DNA from: an uncultured Flammeovirgaceae bacterium
Lineage (GTDB): Bacteria > Bacteroidota > Bacteroidia > Cytophagales > Cyclobacteriaceae
NCBI GenBank assembly: GCA_937884755.1
Contig: CAKZYJ010000198.1
Span: 1-61,066 of the forward strand
Reading direction: 5' to 3'
DNA: 61,066 nucleotides
Shown here: positions 43,971 to 52,736 of the stretch, piece by piece
Numbering within the stretch: the stretch's first letter is position 1
How the letters are laid out: each line of letters begins with the position of its first letter
Made by a program: the position numbers and the translations under genes
The notes under the pieces: generated by a model
The model's database searches: none
Told to the model about the DNA's origin: nothing
The model's input: the letters and a program-made list of their open reading frames with translations, nothing else

Positions 43971-44693
43971 TTATACCAAATTGCGTTTAGATAGACTGAC
44001 CTCGGAGAGTACAATACCGAGGACAATGATTGAGAAAAAGTAAATCAGGTCTTTGGTGTCAATTACTCCCCTGGTCAATGACTCGTAGTGGGTAGATAAA
44101 CTCAAAGTGCTAAATACTTCACCCATCGTTCCGGTGAAACTGCCCGCTAGTACATCAAAGATGATATGGAAGAACAGCCCGATAAAGAGAGCACTCAGAA
44201 AAGCCACAATCTGATTATTGGTAGTACTACTAGTGAAAACGCCGATACTAATGTACACCGCACTCATCAAAATCAAGCCCAGGTAGCCGCACCATACTGC
44301 ACCATGATCTACCTCGCCCAAACTGGCAATGGTGAAGTAGTAGGGTAGGGTGAAAAGTAGCGCAATCATAATTAGTAGTAGGCAAGCCAGAAACTTCCCG
44401 ATTACTAGCTGGCGGTCGGTAACCGATTTGGTCAACAGTAATTCAATGGTTCCGGCCCGTTTTTCTTCAGCGAGCATCCGCATGGTAAGGGCCGGGATAA
44501 AGAAGAAGAGCGTCCAGTACGCAATGCTAAAGAAGGATTGCAAACTGGCCTGGCCGACAAAGAACACGTCGGAACCGTAGAGCCAGGTAAAGAAGCCGCT
44601 AAAGCCCAAAAATGCTACTAGCAGAATGTAGGCAATCAGCGAATCAAAGAAAGTTTGTAGTTCTCGTTGGGTAATAATCCAGATAGTCCTCAT
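43971..44693 (-). CDS. gldF: ABC transporter permease GldF
   Basis: 240 residues with six hydrophobic helices typical of ABC-2 type permeases (about 17–40, 50–75, 100–125, 138–160, 170–193, 215–235). The MLAEEKRAGTIELLLTKSVT segment is the cytoplasmic coupling helix found in this family. GldF is the membrane part of the GldA-GldF-GldG transporter. It sits between gldA and gldG. Confidence 0.9.
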   Translation of the reverse strand: MRTIWIITQRELQTFFDSLIAYILLVAFLGFSGFFTWLYGSDVFFVGQASLQSFFSIAYWTLFFFIPALTMRMLAEEKRAGTIELLLTKSVTDRQLVIGKFLACLLLIMIALLFTLPYYFTIASLGEVDHGAVWCGYLGLILMSAVYISIGVFTSSTTNNQIVAFLSALFIGLFFHIIFDVLAGSFTGTMGEVFSTLSLSTHYESLTRGVIDTKDLIYFFSIIVLGIVLSEVSLSKRNLV

Positions 44694-44709
44694 GGTGAAT
44701 TAAAGATTG

Positions 44710-44769
44710 GAAAATTGCAAATTACAGACGGTCGCCGCGCGATTGCCCTGCAAGCAATTTGTAATTTTC
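44710..44769 (-). repeat. Imperfect 16-base inverted repeat between gldA and gldF
   Basis: GAAAATTGCAAATTAC (44710–44725) and GCAATTTGTAATTTTC (44754–44769) pair at 14 of 16 positions. The loop is 28 bases and GC-rich. The repeat is transcribed between the two genes and might modulate their relative expression. Confidence 0.5.
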
Positions 44770-44771
44770 AA

Positions 44772-45701
44772 TTAATTTACGGTTAGGTCGCGGAAGATGT
44801 CTTCTAGTTTAGTTTCAATAGGAGTGAGTTCGGTAAGGACCCAGCCCTTTTCTACGCAAAGCTTGAAGATGTCGCGGGCAGGCGAAGCATCGGGTTTGCC
44901 CTGAATCTCGAACTGATCCTGGTGCGAATTGAAGTAAGCCGCTTGCTCTACCGACGGTAGTTCTTTCAGAGCCTCTAATGCTTCGCTGGAGGTAGTGTCT
45001 TCAATTTTAACCTTCACTACTTCCTGGCCCTGAGCTTGCTTACGGAGGGTGGTAGCCGTACCGTCGGCCACGATCTTGCCTTTGTTGATAATCAAGATAC
45101 GGTCGCAGGTGGCTTCTACTTCCGGCAGAATGTGAGTGCTCAGAATTACAGTTTTGGCCTGCCCTAAGTCACGGATTAGCTTACGGATTTCTACAATCTG
45201 GTTGGGGTCCAATCCGGTAGTAGGCTCGTCTAGAATCAGAATTTCCGGATCATGAATCATCGCCTGAGCTAGGCCCACCCGCTGTCGGTAGCCTTTAGAA
45301 AGCTCTCCGATTTTTTTGTGTTTCTCGGCATCCAACCCGCACACCCGCACCATTTCTCGGATTCGCTCATCCACCTGAGCTTTGGTAACGCCTTGCAGCA
45401 ACGCACAAAACTCCAGGTAGTCAATCACCGGCATATCCAGGTAAAGGGGATTGTTTTCGGGCAAGTAGCCAATATGGGATTTAATAAATTCGGGATCGTT
45501 TTTGACGGAAGTACCACCTACTTTGATGTCACCTTCGCCAATGGCGATGTAGTTGGTGATCATCTTCATGGTAGTGGTTTTACCCGCTCCATTAGGCCCC
45601 AAAAAGCCCAGAATTTCTCCGGTTTTTACAGAGAACGAAATATCGTCCACTGCTTTTTGGGGGCCATACCACTTCGAAAGATTCTCGATCTGAATGTCCA
45701 T
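44772..45701 (-). CDS. gldA: ABC transporter ATP-binding protein GldA
   Basis: 309 residues. Walker A GPNGAGKT (35–42), Q-loop region GYLPENNPLY, signature LSKGYRQ (134–140), and Walker B LILDEP (155–160) followed by TTGLDP are all intact. A C-terminal accessory region (about 220–309) matches other gliding-type ABC ATPases. It drives the GldFG complex in gliding, shown in Flavobacterium johnsoniae. Likely first gene of the operon; 78 bases separate it from gldF. Confidence 0.92.
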   Translation of the reverse strand: MDIQIENLSKWYGPQKAVDDISFSVKTGEILGFLGPNGAGKTTTMKMITNYIAIGEGDIKVGGTSVKNDPEFIKSHIGYLPENNPLYLDMPVIDYLEFCALLQGVTKAQVDERIREMVRVCGLDAEKHKKIGELSKGYRQRVGLAQAMIHDPEILILDEPTTGLDPNQIVEIRKLIRDLGQAKTVILSTHILPEVEATCDRILIINKGKIVADGTATTLRKQAQGQEVVKVKIEDTTSSEALEALKELPSVEQAAYFNSHQDQFEIQGKPDASPARDIFKLCVEKGWVLTELTPIETKLEDIFRDLTVN

Positions 45702-45836
45702 ACCCAGTGTAGGTTAATGGTAGTTTTAAATGGTTTTGTGCAACTATTAACGAAACCGCAAATCTGCGTAGCACTTCAAAAATTAGCAAATGAAATTCAA
45801 AAAAAAGAGTTCCCACCAAACAGGTTTTAACAAATT

Positions 45837-46120
45837 TTAGGATTTTTGAGTATGCTCAGATTCCCTAAATTCTAGATATTCTGCGTCTATCTCTTCGGCA
45901 ATAAAAAAACCAAAGGAGCCTTGTTTTTGGTATATCGGCATCAAGATGTGGGCGTTAGCGGGGAAATCACCGGTTCGCCATTGCTAGTAGCTAAAATTTT
46001 GCCTCGTTGAATCTTCTGGAGGTTCACGTAGCCCGGTTTTATCACAAACTCTTCATCTGGCTGAATGTGATAAGAAGAAATCACGGAATAAAAAGTATCG
46101 TGGTAGTCGCCGTGCGCATT
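45837..46120 (-). pseudogene. Relic: C-terminus of an AstE-type (succinylglutamate desuccinylase/aspartoacylase) protein
   Basis: In the frame starting near the junction at 46120 the translation reads NAHGDYHDTFYSVISSYHIQ, then PDEEFVIKPGYVNLQKIQRG and KILATSNGEPVISP, as in the C-terminal part of M14-like deacylases, followed by a frameshift after LTP; in the next frame it continues ILMPIYQKQGSFGFFIAEEI to TQKS-stop at 45837. The zinc-binding N-terminal part is gone. This is a decayed remnant, with one frameshift. Confidence 0.72.
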
Positions 46121-46560
46121 AGGTAACGAGGCTCTTGAGTCATCACTTCTGGAGCAGTATCTGATTTACGAATAGTGGGAAGAATACCGGTGAGTGGTAT
46201 CTCAGCTTTGTGTTTTTTAGCTTGTTGTTCTACCTCGGCTATTTTTTCAATTAGCTCACTTTTCAGCTTAGACAGGCAGTCGCTTTGGAAGGAAATAGGA
46301 GAAAGGTTTACTTCCAGATTGAAGCGAACGTATTCCGTGGTAATGTACTTTTTATCTAAAGAAGCTTTGATTTGAGGTCCAATAAGTGCCGGCCGGAATG
46401 CTTTGTCTACAAACACCATTTCCTGTTCGGCACCGACCCGTCGTACGCCTTGCTCGAACTGATCTTGTTTAAGCATTCGTTCAAATGCCTGTATGTCATT
46501 CAGAAGATGAGCGATATATTGCTTTTTGTCTTCTTCCGATTCTATAATTTTTATTGTTGG
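46081..46560 (-). pseudogene. Relic: N-terminal part of a GCS2-type glutamate–cysteine ligase-like gene
   Basis: From 46476 the open frame gives 131 residues, and in-frame codons further upstream add KIIESEEDKKQYIAHLLNDI, with no ATG. The core VRRVGAEQEMVFVDKAFRPA and TTEYVRFNLEVNLSPISFQS are the ATP/glutamate-binding start of GCS2-type (CBS-associated) ligases, and TGILPTIRKSD is also conserved. After PRY at 46120 the match stops and the sequence continues with an unrelated deacylase remnant. About two thirds of the ligase is missing. Confidence 0.75.
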
Positions 46561-46708
46561 ATTGGCTATTTTAGATAAATAAAAAAATAGTAATTGTAAT
46601 TTTTCGAAGAAATAAAGAAAAAATAGTATATTGCCTTAATTTCTTACACATATACCTATTTGACATAGAATACCTCGCTTAACTGTTTGTAAATAGGAAG
46701 AATTTATT

Positions 46709-47608
46709 ATGCAGCAGATTGCAGTAACTCAGAAAACAATAGTCCAATCTTTCGCTAAGCTGTTACGAATTGAGCAATGGGCTAAAAACCTCTTCATTTT
46801 CATTCCATCGTTCTTTTTTGGTGATTTCTTCAATCTCGATGTCCTTCTACCATTAGTAGTCGCCTTTTTTTCTTTCAGCTTGGTGTCCAGTGCTATCTAT
46901 ATTTTAAATGATTATCGGGACATAGAGGCTGACCGGGCTCATCCAAAAAAACGTGAACGTCCTCTGGCGTCAGGAGAGATTTCCGAAAACGCCGGTTTGA
47001 TCATCATGGCTATTATGGCTATAGCAGGTTTGGGTACTGGTCTACTAATTAGCCCGTGGTTTCTGGCTATTCTGCTAGCCTACGTCGCTATTAACATCGG
47101 CTACTCGTACGGGTTAAAAAATGTAGGTATCTTGGATATTCTCATGATTGCTGCTGGCTTTCTACTACGCACAGTTAGTGGTGGAGTGGTTGCCGATGTA
47201 GTGGTTTCTCAATGGCTGATAATTATGATCTTCCTTCTGGCCTTATTCATGGCGATTGCTAAGCGTAGGGACGATCTAATAATAGGAGAAAATTCGGGAG
47301 TGTTGATGAGGAAGTCGGTTAAAAATTACAATCTAGACTTTGTAAATTCTTGTATGACAATGGTAGCTAGTATTATCATTGTAGCCTATCTGATGTATAC
47401 TATTTCCGACGAGGTAGTAGCCCGCCTCGGAAGCCATGTAGTCTATACCTCTGTGTTTGTAATAGCAGGTCTGATGCGTTATTTACAGATAACCTTGGTT
47501 GAAAAGAATAGCGGTTCTCCTACCAAGCTACTCTATAAAGACTCATTCATTAAAATTACTTTGGTAGGTTGGATTTTCAGTTTCTTCTGGCTGATTTACC
47601 TCGGATAG
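46709..47608 (+). CDS. UbiA-family prenyltransferase, decaprenyl-phosphate phosphoribosyltransferase-like
   Basis: 299 residues with eight to nine hydrophobic helices. The first Asp-rich motif NDYRDIEAD (67–75) is followed by RAHPKKRERPLASG. The second conserved region is NIGYSYGLKNVGILDILMIA. The KNLFIFIPSFFFGDF opening and PLASG segment fit the DPPR-synthase branch (as in mycobacterial Rv3806c), which moves 5-phosphoribose from PRPP to polyprenyl phosphate, rather than quinone enzymes. A −7-like TATATTGC lies at 46627–46634. The HAD gene follows 5 bases after the stop. Confidence 0.82.
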   Translation: MQQIAVTQKTIVQSFAKLLRIEQWAKNLFIFIPSFFFGDFFNLDVLLPLVVAFFSFSLVSSAIYILNDYRDIEADRAHPKKRERPLASGEISENAGLIIMAIMAIAGLGTGLLISPWFLAILLAYVAINIGYSYGLKNVGILDILMIAAGFLLRTVSGGVVADVVVSQWLIIMIFLLALFMAIAKRRDDLIIGENSGVLMRKSVKNYNLDFVNSCMTMVASIIIVAYLMYTISDEVVARLGSHVVYTSVFVIAGLMRYLQITLVEKNSGSPTKLLYKDSFIKITLVGWIFSFFWLIYLG

Positions 47609-47613
47609 CCTTT

Positions 47614-48258
47614 ATGAACCAGAATGGCGCTCACTCTCCATTGAGTATAGAAAATAACAATCATACTGGCCCAGATATAGCATTTTTTGATTTTGATGGA
47701 ACGATTACTAACCGCGACTCATTCATTGACTTCATCAAGTTCTATCGGGGGAAAGTAGCTACCTATACCGGACTTTTTCGGATGCTGCCCATCCTTATCG
47801 CTTATAAGGCTAGGATTGTTCCTAACTGGAAAGCGAAAGAGAAGGTGCTTACCTATTTTTTTGCGGGTGAGCCAATCGAGAAGTTCCAGCAAAACTGTGA
47901 TCGGTACGCTGAAGAGCGTCTTCCGCATATTATACGGGTTTCGGCATTACAAGCTATCAAGAAACATCAGGCGGTCGGAACCGATATTTACTTGGTTTCG
48001 GCTTCTCCCGAAAACTGGCTTTCAAACTGGTGTCGGAGAAAGGGAATCAAATTAATCGCCTCTAAACTGCAAGTCCAAGACGGTAAATTGACTGGTAAAC
48101 TGGTGGGTAAAAACTGCTATGGACCCGAAAAAGTAGCACGTATTCGCGAGGAGGTCACCTTAACAGATTACTATCATGTGTATTGCTACGGTGATAGTCG
48201 GGGAGATCGGGAAATGTTGAGCCTAGCCGATTATGCTTACTATCGTCCGTTTCGGTAG
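47614..48258 (+). CDS. HAD-IB family phosphatase-like protein
   Basis: 214 residues from the ATG at 47614; an earlier in-frame start would overlap the UbiA gene and add no homology. The HAD motifs are D26-F-D28-G-T (motif I), YLVSASP (motif II), a Lys in GPEKVARI and GDSRGDREM (motif IV). HAD-IB enzymes remove phosphate from small or lipid-linked substrates. Right behind a DPPR-synthase-like gene it is a good candidate for dephosphorylating polyprenyl-phosphoribose 5-phosphate, a role filled by another enzyme in mycobacteria. That is inference. Confidence 0.85.
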   Translation: MNQNGAHSPLSIENNNHTGPDIAFFDFDGTITNRDSFIDFIKFYRGKVATYTGLFRMLPILIAYKARIVPNWKAKEKVLTYFFAGEPIEKFQQNCDRYAEERLPHIIRVSALQAIKKHQAVGTDIYLVSASPENWLSNWCRRKGIKLIASKLQVQDGKLTGKLVGKNCYGPEKVARIREEVTLTDYYHVYCYGDSRGDREMLSLADYAYYRPFR

Positions 48259-48267
48259 TAATTATCG

Positions 48268-48687
48268 CTAATTAGCGTTTTGATGAACCTGATGCCTTTC
48301 TTTAATTTCATTCAGTTTATCTACTGTAATAGGCTTGACAATATAGTCGTTAACACAACTGTGATTGGCTGCTCGATGGATATCCGATTGGTTGGATGAA
48401 CTAGTAAGCATGTAGATGGTTACTGAGTTTACGCAAGAAGAAAAAGTACTTTTGAGTTGATCGAGAAAATCCCAACCGCTAACAATGGGCATAGATACAT
48501 CCAGAAATATAGCGTCGGGAAGGGCCTTTTCATCAGATACTAATTGCTGAAGCTGATCTAATGCATCAACAGCGTTTACGAAGTCTACTAATTCCTCTGT
48601 AAAGCCAGTGAAGTCACTTAATTTTCTAAAAACGATGTTGTTGATCGGATCATCGTCTATCACCCAAACCTGTCGCAACTTACTCAT
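48268..48687 (-). CDS. Single-domain response regulator (receiver only)
   Basis: 139 residues. The acidic pocket D11-D12-D13, the phosphorylation site Asp63 (AIFLDVSMP), Thr95 in MLTSSS and Lys118 (YIVKPI) are all present. There is no output domain, so it works like CheY or as a phospho-relay member. A kinase is not adjacent. Convergent with the HAD gene, with 9 bases between. Confidence 0.9.
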   Translation of the reverse strand: MSKLRQVWVIDDDPINNIVFRKLSDFTGFTEELVDFVNAVDALDQLQQLVSDEKALPDAIFLDVSMPIVSGWDFLDQLKSTFSSCVNSVTIYMLTSSSNQSDIHRAANHSCVNDYIVKPITVDKLNEIKERHQVHQNAN

Positions 48688-48992
48688 AATACTTATTTGC
48701 TTTGTGAGTCTATTAGTATCAATAGATATGCCACATCCTACCGGAGAGCATTAGCTATTCAGTAACTAGACGTAATTTTCTTAGCACGAATCAATTGTAT
48801 AAGCCTAAAAAATCTATTATCAATATCAGGCAGTAAATTCTAGGCAGATAGTATTATTTTCAAAAGGTGAATGACTTATCGAAGGCTCTTAATGTGGCTA
48901 ATAGTTGGAAAAAGTTCTTGATTTTGGTTATTGAAGATTAATGTAATATATTTCTAAGGTTAATACCTCCACGTCACTAACCTAATGTATCA
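48688..48992. other. Intergenic region with one promoter-like pattern
   Basis: About 305 AT-rich bases between the divergent receiver gene and the small exported protein gene. Nothing but the promoter-like pattern at 48924–48954 is recognised. Confidence 0.5.
48924..48954 (+). promoter_or_regulatory. Candidate Bacteroidota promoter for the small exported protein
   Basis: TTG (48924–48926), 20 bases, then TATATTTC (48947–48954), with TAnnTTTC at 7 of 8 positions of the −7 element. The leader would be about 35 bases. Confidence 0.45.
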
Positions 48993-49214
48993 ATGAACCC
49001 TACCAAACTGCTCAGTTTACTGTGTTGCTTCTTGACCCTTTCTGTTAGCCTTTATGCTCATCCGGGACATGGTACTAGTCAAGCTGATCCTCACAGCATT
49101 TTTCACTACCTAGTATCCTTGGAACATCTCATTCCTCTATTAACAGTATTAGGCCTTATTCTCTTCGCAATTATGAAAAAGCGGACAGCTTCCAAGCGGA
49201 TCATGCGAAAATAG
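48993..49214 (+). CDS. Small exported protein with His-rich segment and membrane helix
   Basis: 73 residues. A signal peptide (LLCCFLTLSVSLYA) is followed by HPGHGTSQADPHSIFHYLVS, then a membrane helix (LIPLLTVLGLILFAIM) and a basic tail (KKRTASKRIMRK). Similar HPGHG-containing short proteins are frequent in Bacteroidota, some next to HupE/UreJ-like metal proteins. Metal binding by the His is possible. The function is unknown. Confidence 0.65.
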   Translation: MNPTKLLSLLCCFLTLSVSLYAHPGHGTSQADPHSIFHYLVSLEHLIPLLTVLGLILFAIMKKRTASKRIMRK

Positions 49215-49318
49215 CAGAAAGCTTTTTTCGTTTAGTAGCGATTGCTTACCTCTAATCGTTTTTCAGATACAATTCTTGAAAACTAAGCGTTGTGTTTTTA
49301 GAAGGATAACGGAAACCT

Positions 49319-49633
49319 ATGAGGGCGCTACTACTGATTTTTGGACTGTTTGTTTGTGGAAAATCCGTAAGCAAGCTAAACCAAACGAGTGATTGTTGGG
49401 AAGGGCGAGATACAGTACAAAAAATAATAGATCAGGAAGGAGTAATTAATCGAGAGCCCAACCAGGTGGCTATCGTACTTTCCTCATCCAAAAAACTGTT
49501 CCCTTGCAACCTGCCGGACTCGTATCAATCAGGAGACTCGGTATTGTTTTTTGCCGATCAAAAAGAGATTTTTCCCAACGAACGCTGGGAGGGTCGTCCA
49601 GTAGAGTTAACTCATATTGAACTCAAAAAATAG
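49319..49633 (+). CDS. Small secreted hypothetical protein
   Basis: 104 residues with a signal-like start (ALLLIFGLFVCGKSVSKLN) and three cysteines in the whole, of which Cys27 and Cys63 may form a disulfide. The middle has a strand-rich pattern (VAIVLSSSKKLFPCNLPDSY, then GDSVLFFADQKEIFP). I recognise no family. The gene stands alone between two intergenic regions. Confidence 0.5.
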   Translation: MRALLLIFGLFVCGKSVSKLNQTSDCWEGRDTVQKIIDQEGVINREPNQVAIVLSSSKKLFPCNLPDSYQSGDSVLFFADQKEIFPNERWEGRPVELTHIELKK

Positions 49634-49811
49634 CTTTGCTACTGATTTTTTTCTGCTGAGGGAGTGAGTTAGCGGCTTCCTGTGGAACTTGCTCTTTCCT
49701 GGAAAAGTGCAATTTTCTATAAAATAGTATTTCGTAAGATTACTCTAGCTTGCCGGTTAGCCGAGTAATACGAATTCTGTATGTTTAATCGTGTGATCAA
49801 AATAAATAATT

Positions 49812-51344
49812 ATGCGGTTAAATTGCATTATTGCAGGAATTTGCTTGTTGCCAACAATGGTAGTAGCCCAGAACCTGAACGAAGAGCCTGAATACAAGCT
49901 GGAGAATCTAGGACGTAAGGTAAATAGTATTTACCACGAATCTGCCCCGGTTTTATCTCCCGATGGAAACACTTTATATTTTACTATCACCAATCATCCG
50001 GAAAATACCAAGGGCACTAATGGTAGCCAGGATATCTGGTACACTAAACGTAGCGAAAGCGGCGAATGGTTGCCTTCTCAGCATCTGGATGCTCCCTTCA
50101 ACCGCGAGCAGTATAACCAGGTGATGAGCGTATCAGCCGATGGACAAGGAGTACTGGTCCGAAGTGGTAGCAGTAAAAAATGGGATTTCTCTCTCGTGCG
50201 CCAAGTAAACGGTGTTTGGCAAAAACCTCAACCGGTTCATATCACGAACTTTGGTTCTATGTGTCGGGGGAAATTTAACGGCGGGTTTATGTCTTACGAT
50301 GAAAAAGCATTGTTGCTGTATTTTAGTGAAGTAAAGGATAGCAAAGTTAGCGATCTGTACGTAAGCTTTCCGGAGGGTTCTAATCGCTGGAGTACCCCTA
50401 CAAAAGTTGCCTCGCTAAATACTAGGCAAGATGAGTTTGGCCCCTATCTCGCCCCCGATAATCGTACGCTGTATTTTGCCAGTAACCGTCCTGGCGGACA
50501 CGGTGGGGCTGATGTGTATCGTACTATCCGGCAGGATGACTCCTGGCAGAAGTGGTCGAAACCGGAGAATGTAGGGGCACCGATCAACACCAAAGGCTTC
50601 GATGCGTTCTACGCGGTGGGCGAAGCAGATTCACTGGTTTTTACTACTAGGGCACATATGTCAGCCGACGGAGGGCATTTAGATATTTACGGCCTGCAAA
50701 AAATTAAAAAAGTGCCGCCATCACCTCCCGTCATCAGGTTGGAAGGAATGGTAATGAACCAGAAAACCCAAGAGTTTATTGAAGCTACCGTAGAAGTAAG
50801 TACTTCACAACAGACTATCGCTACTGAAGTGACCACAGCGGAAGAAGGGGTTTACGTAACCGAACTTCAAGAGTCGGGTATCTATCGTATATCGGCGAGT
50901 GCCGAGGGTTTTCTGGCAAAAATCGATAGCGTTCAACTGGGCGAAGTATACACCGATACCATCCTTTTCAAGGATATTTTTCTGGAACCGCTAGAAGTAG
51001 GACTCTCAGTTCGGCTGAATAACATTTTCTTTGATTATAACAAAACTACCCTTCGTTCGGAGTCTTTTGAAGAGCTAGACAAAGTGGTAGAAATGTTGAA
51101 GACCAATGAGAATCTCTATATTGAGATTGGTGGCCACACCGACGACCGTGGCTCGGATGGCTATAATGAAAAATTATCGCAGGGAAGAGCCGAAGCAGTG
51201 CGGCAGTACCTGGTTGATCACTGGATTGAGGGTGACCGAGTGACCGCAGTGGGTTACGGTGAGAGCCAGCCCGAGGTTCCCAACGATGGTGAGGAAAACT
51301 GGCAGATCAATCGCCGGGTAGAGTTCACTATTCTGAAGAATTAA
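49812..51344 (+). CDS. OmpA-family protein with PD40 repeats
   Basis: 510 residues. A signal peptide (CIIAGICLLPTMVVAQ) is followed by WD40-like PD40 beta-propeller repeats (about 45–290; SAPVLSPDGNTLYFTITN, FGPYLAPDNRTLYFASNRPG), a CarboxypepD_reg-like or Ig-like insert (about 305–385), and the OmpA peptidoglycan-binding domain (about 400–510; IGGHTDDRGSDGYNEKLSQG and RRVEFTI). This architecture is very common in Bacteroidota and links the outer membrane to peptidoglycan. A terminator follows 57 bases later. Confidence 0.92.
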   Translation: MRLNCIIAGICLLPTMVVAQNLNEEPEYKLENLGRKVNSIYHESAPVLSPDGNTLYFTITNHPENTKGTNGSQDIWYTKRSESGEWLPSQHLDAPFNREQYNQVMSVSADGQGVLVRSGSSKKWDFSLVRQVNGVWQKPQPVHITNFGSMCRGKFNGGFMSYDEKALLLYFSEVKDSKVSDLYVSFPEGSNRWSTPTKVASLNTRQDEFGPYLAPDNRTLYFASNRPGGHGGADVYRTIRQDDSWQKWSKPENVGAPINTKGFDAFYAVGEADSLVFTTRAHMSADGGHLDIYGLQKIKKVPPSPPVIRLEGMVMNQKTQEFIEATVEVSTSQQTIATEVTTAEEGVYVTELQESGIYRISASAEGFLAKIDSVQLGEVYTDTILFKDIFLEPLEVGLSVRLNNIFFDYNKTTLRSESFEELDKVVEMLKTNENLYIEIGGHTDDRGSDGYNEKLSQGRAEAVRQYLVDHWIEGDRVTAVGYGESQPEVPNDGEENWQINRRVEFTILKN

Positions 51345-51400
51345 TTAGAACTTAGAGAAACCAAAAACCGGAAACTACTATTTCTGATTCTTGAAACAAG

Positions 51401-51424
51401 AGGCGCTTTTCAAAGCGCCTTTTT
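51401..51424 (+). terminator. Rho-independent terminator after the OmpA gene
   Basis: A perfect nine-base stem AGGCGCTTT (51401–51409) / AAAGCGCCT (51412–51420), loop TC, followed by TTTT. It also separates the sbcD start by about 50 bases. Confidence 0.85.
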
Positions 51425-51473
51425 CATTTGAATGCTACTTGACTACCCAATCCCCATTTTTTACTTTTAGGGG

Positions 51474-52694
51474 ATGAAGATACTACACACTGCCGATTGG
51501 CACTTAGGGAAGCGACTCGGTGAATATTCACGGTTACCCGAGCAAGAGGCTGTATTGGAAGAGATTTGCGAGATTTGTGAACGGGAAGAGGTAGATGCGG
51601 TGCTAATTGCTGGCGATCTGTTCGATACTTTTCATCCAGCCAATGATGCTGCTGAGTTACTGTACCGCACCGTCCACCGCCTGGCTAATCAGAGTCGCCG
51701 GGCTGTGGTGGCTATTGCGGGCAACCATGACTCGCCCGACCGGGTAGAATCAACCGATTTGTTAGCCCGTGCTTGCGGAATTATCTTTCAGGGACATCCC
51801 AAAAACCAGGTGCCTCTGTTCAGTACCTCGGGCGGAGTAAGAGTAACACAGTCATCACCAGGGTTTTTGGAAATAGAAATTCCTGGTGTGGGCTATCCAC
51901 TGCGGTTGTTATCCACTCCCTACGCCAACGAAGTAACTTTAAAGCGTCACCTGGGTACCAATAAATCGGATGCTTTGCGGGAAATGCTGAGCGAACACTG
52001 GCAAGAGTTGGGTGAACGCTACTGTGATGATCAGGGGGTGAATGTGCTGATGGCTCATCTGTTTGCTGCTTCTCCCGACGGAGTACTGCCGGAAGAACCT
52101 GAAGACGAAAAACCGGTGTTACACGTGGGTGGTATCTCTGCTATTGAACCCGATACATTTCCTGAGCAGATGCAGTACGTAGCGTTGGGGCATTTGCACC
52201 GTTACCATGCCGTATGCGATACCCCCTTCCCGGTAGTGTACAGTGGCACTCCACTCGGCTATAGTTTCAGCGAGGCCGACCAAACCAAGTACGTAACGAT
52301 TGTAGAATTATCTCCGGGAGTAAGCGCTACAGTAACCCCAGTAGCACTTACGAGGGGGCGAAAACTGTTACGTAAGCGATTTACTGATAATGATGAGGCT
52401 ATTAACTGGCTACAGCAAAACCCGGACACTTTTGTGGAACTCACATTGGTGAGCGAAACCTATATTGATACTAAAACAAAAAAGGCTCTATATGAGACTC
52501 ATTCTGGTATTGTAAGTATTATTCCGGAGATTACGCAAGTCTCTTCGGAAGTTGAGGATAGACCTAAAATAAATCTTCAAGACAGTCTGCCAATCCTGTT
52601 TACCAACTATTTTACGCAGAGACGAGGACAGGAACCAAATGAAGAACTACTGGACTTACTAAAAGAGGTAATCGAAACTGAAGAAGTGAATTAA
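51474..52694 (+). CDS. sbcD: Exonuclease SbcCD subunit D
   Basis: 406 residues. The Mre11-type metallophosphoesterase motifs TADWHLG (7–13), GDLFD, GNHD and GHLH are present: MKILHTADWHLG, AGDLFDT (about 47–52), IAGNHDSPD (about 82–90), and LGHLHRYH (about 238–245). SbcD is the nuclease that with SbcC opens hairpins and trims double-strand ends. sbcC follows 42 bases later on the same strand. Confidence 0.95.
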   Translation: MKILHTADWHLGKRLGEYSRLPEQEAVLEEICEICEREEVDAVLIAGDLFDTFHPANDAAELLYRTVHRLANQSRRAVVAIAGNHDSPDRVESTDLLARACGIIFQGHPKNQVPLFSTSGGVRVTQSSPGFLEIEIPGVGYPLRLLSTPYANEVTLKRHLGTNKSDALREMLSEHWQELGERYCDDQGVNVLMAHLFAASPDGVLPEEPEDEKPVLHVGGISAIEPDTFPEQMQYVALGHLHRYHAVCDTPFPVVYSGTPLGYSFSEADQTKYVTIVELSPGVSATVTPVALTRGRKLLRKRFTDNDEAINWLQQNPDTFVELTLVSETYIDTKTKKALYETHSGIVSIIPEITQVSSEVEDRPKINLQDSLPILFTNYFTQRRGQEPNEELLDLLKEVIETEEVN

Positions 52695-52736
52695 GAACGG
52701 CTTTACCTGCCGTCAGTATTAAGAGCCAACCTAACC

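Noticed and set aside
48266-48277. Terminator from CGCTAATTAGCG followed by TTTT at the HAD/receiver junction
   Set aside because: The stem is only five pairs with a two-base loop, too weak to call.
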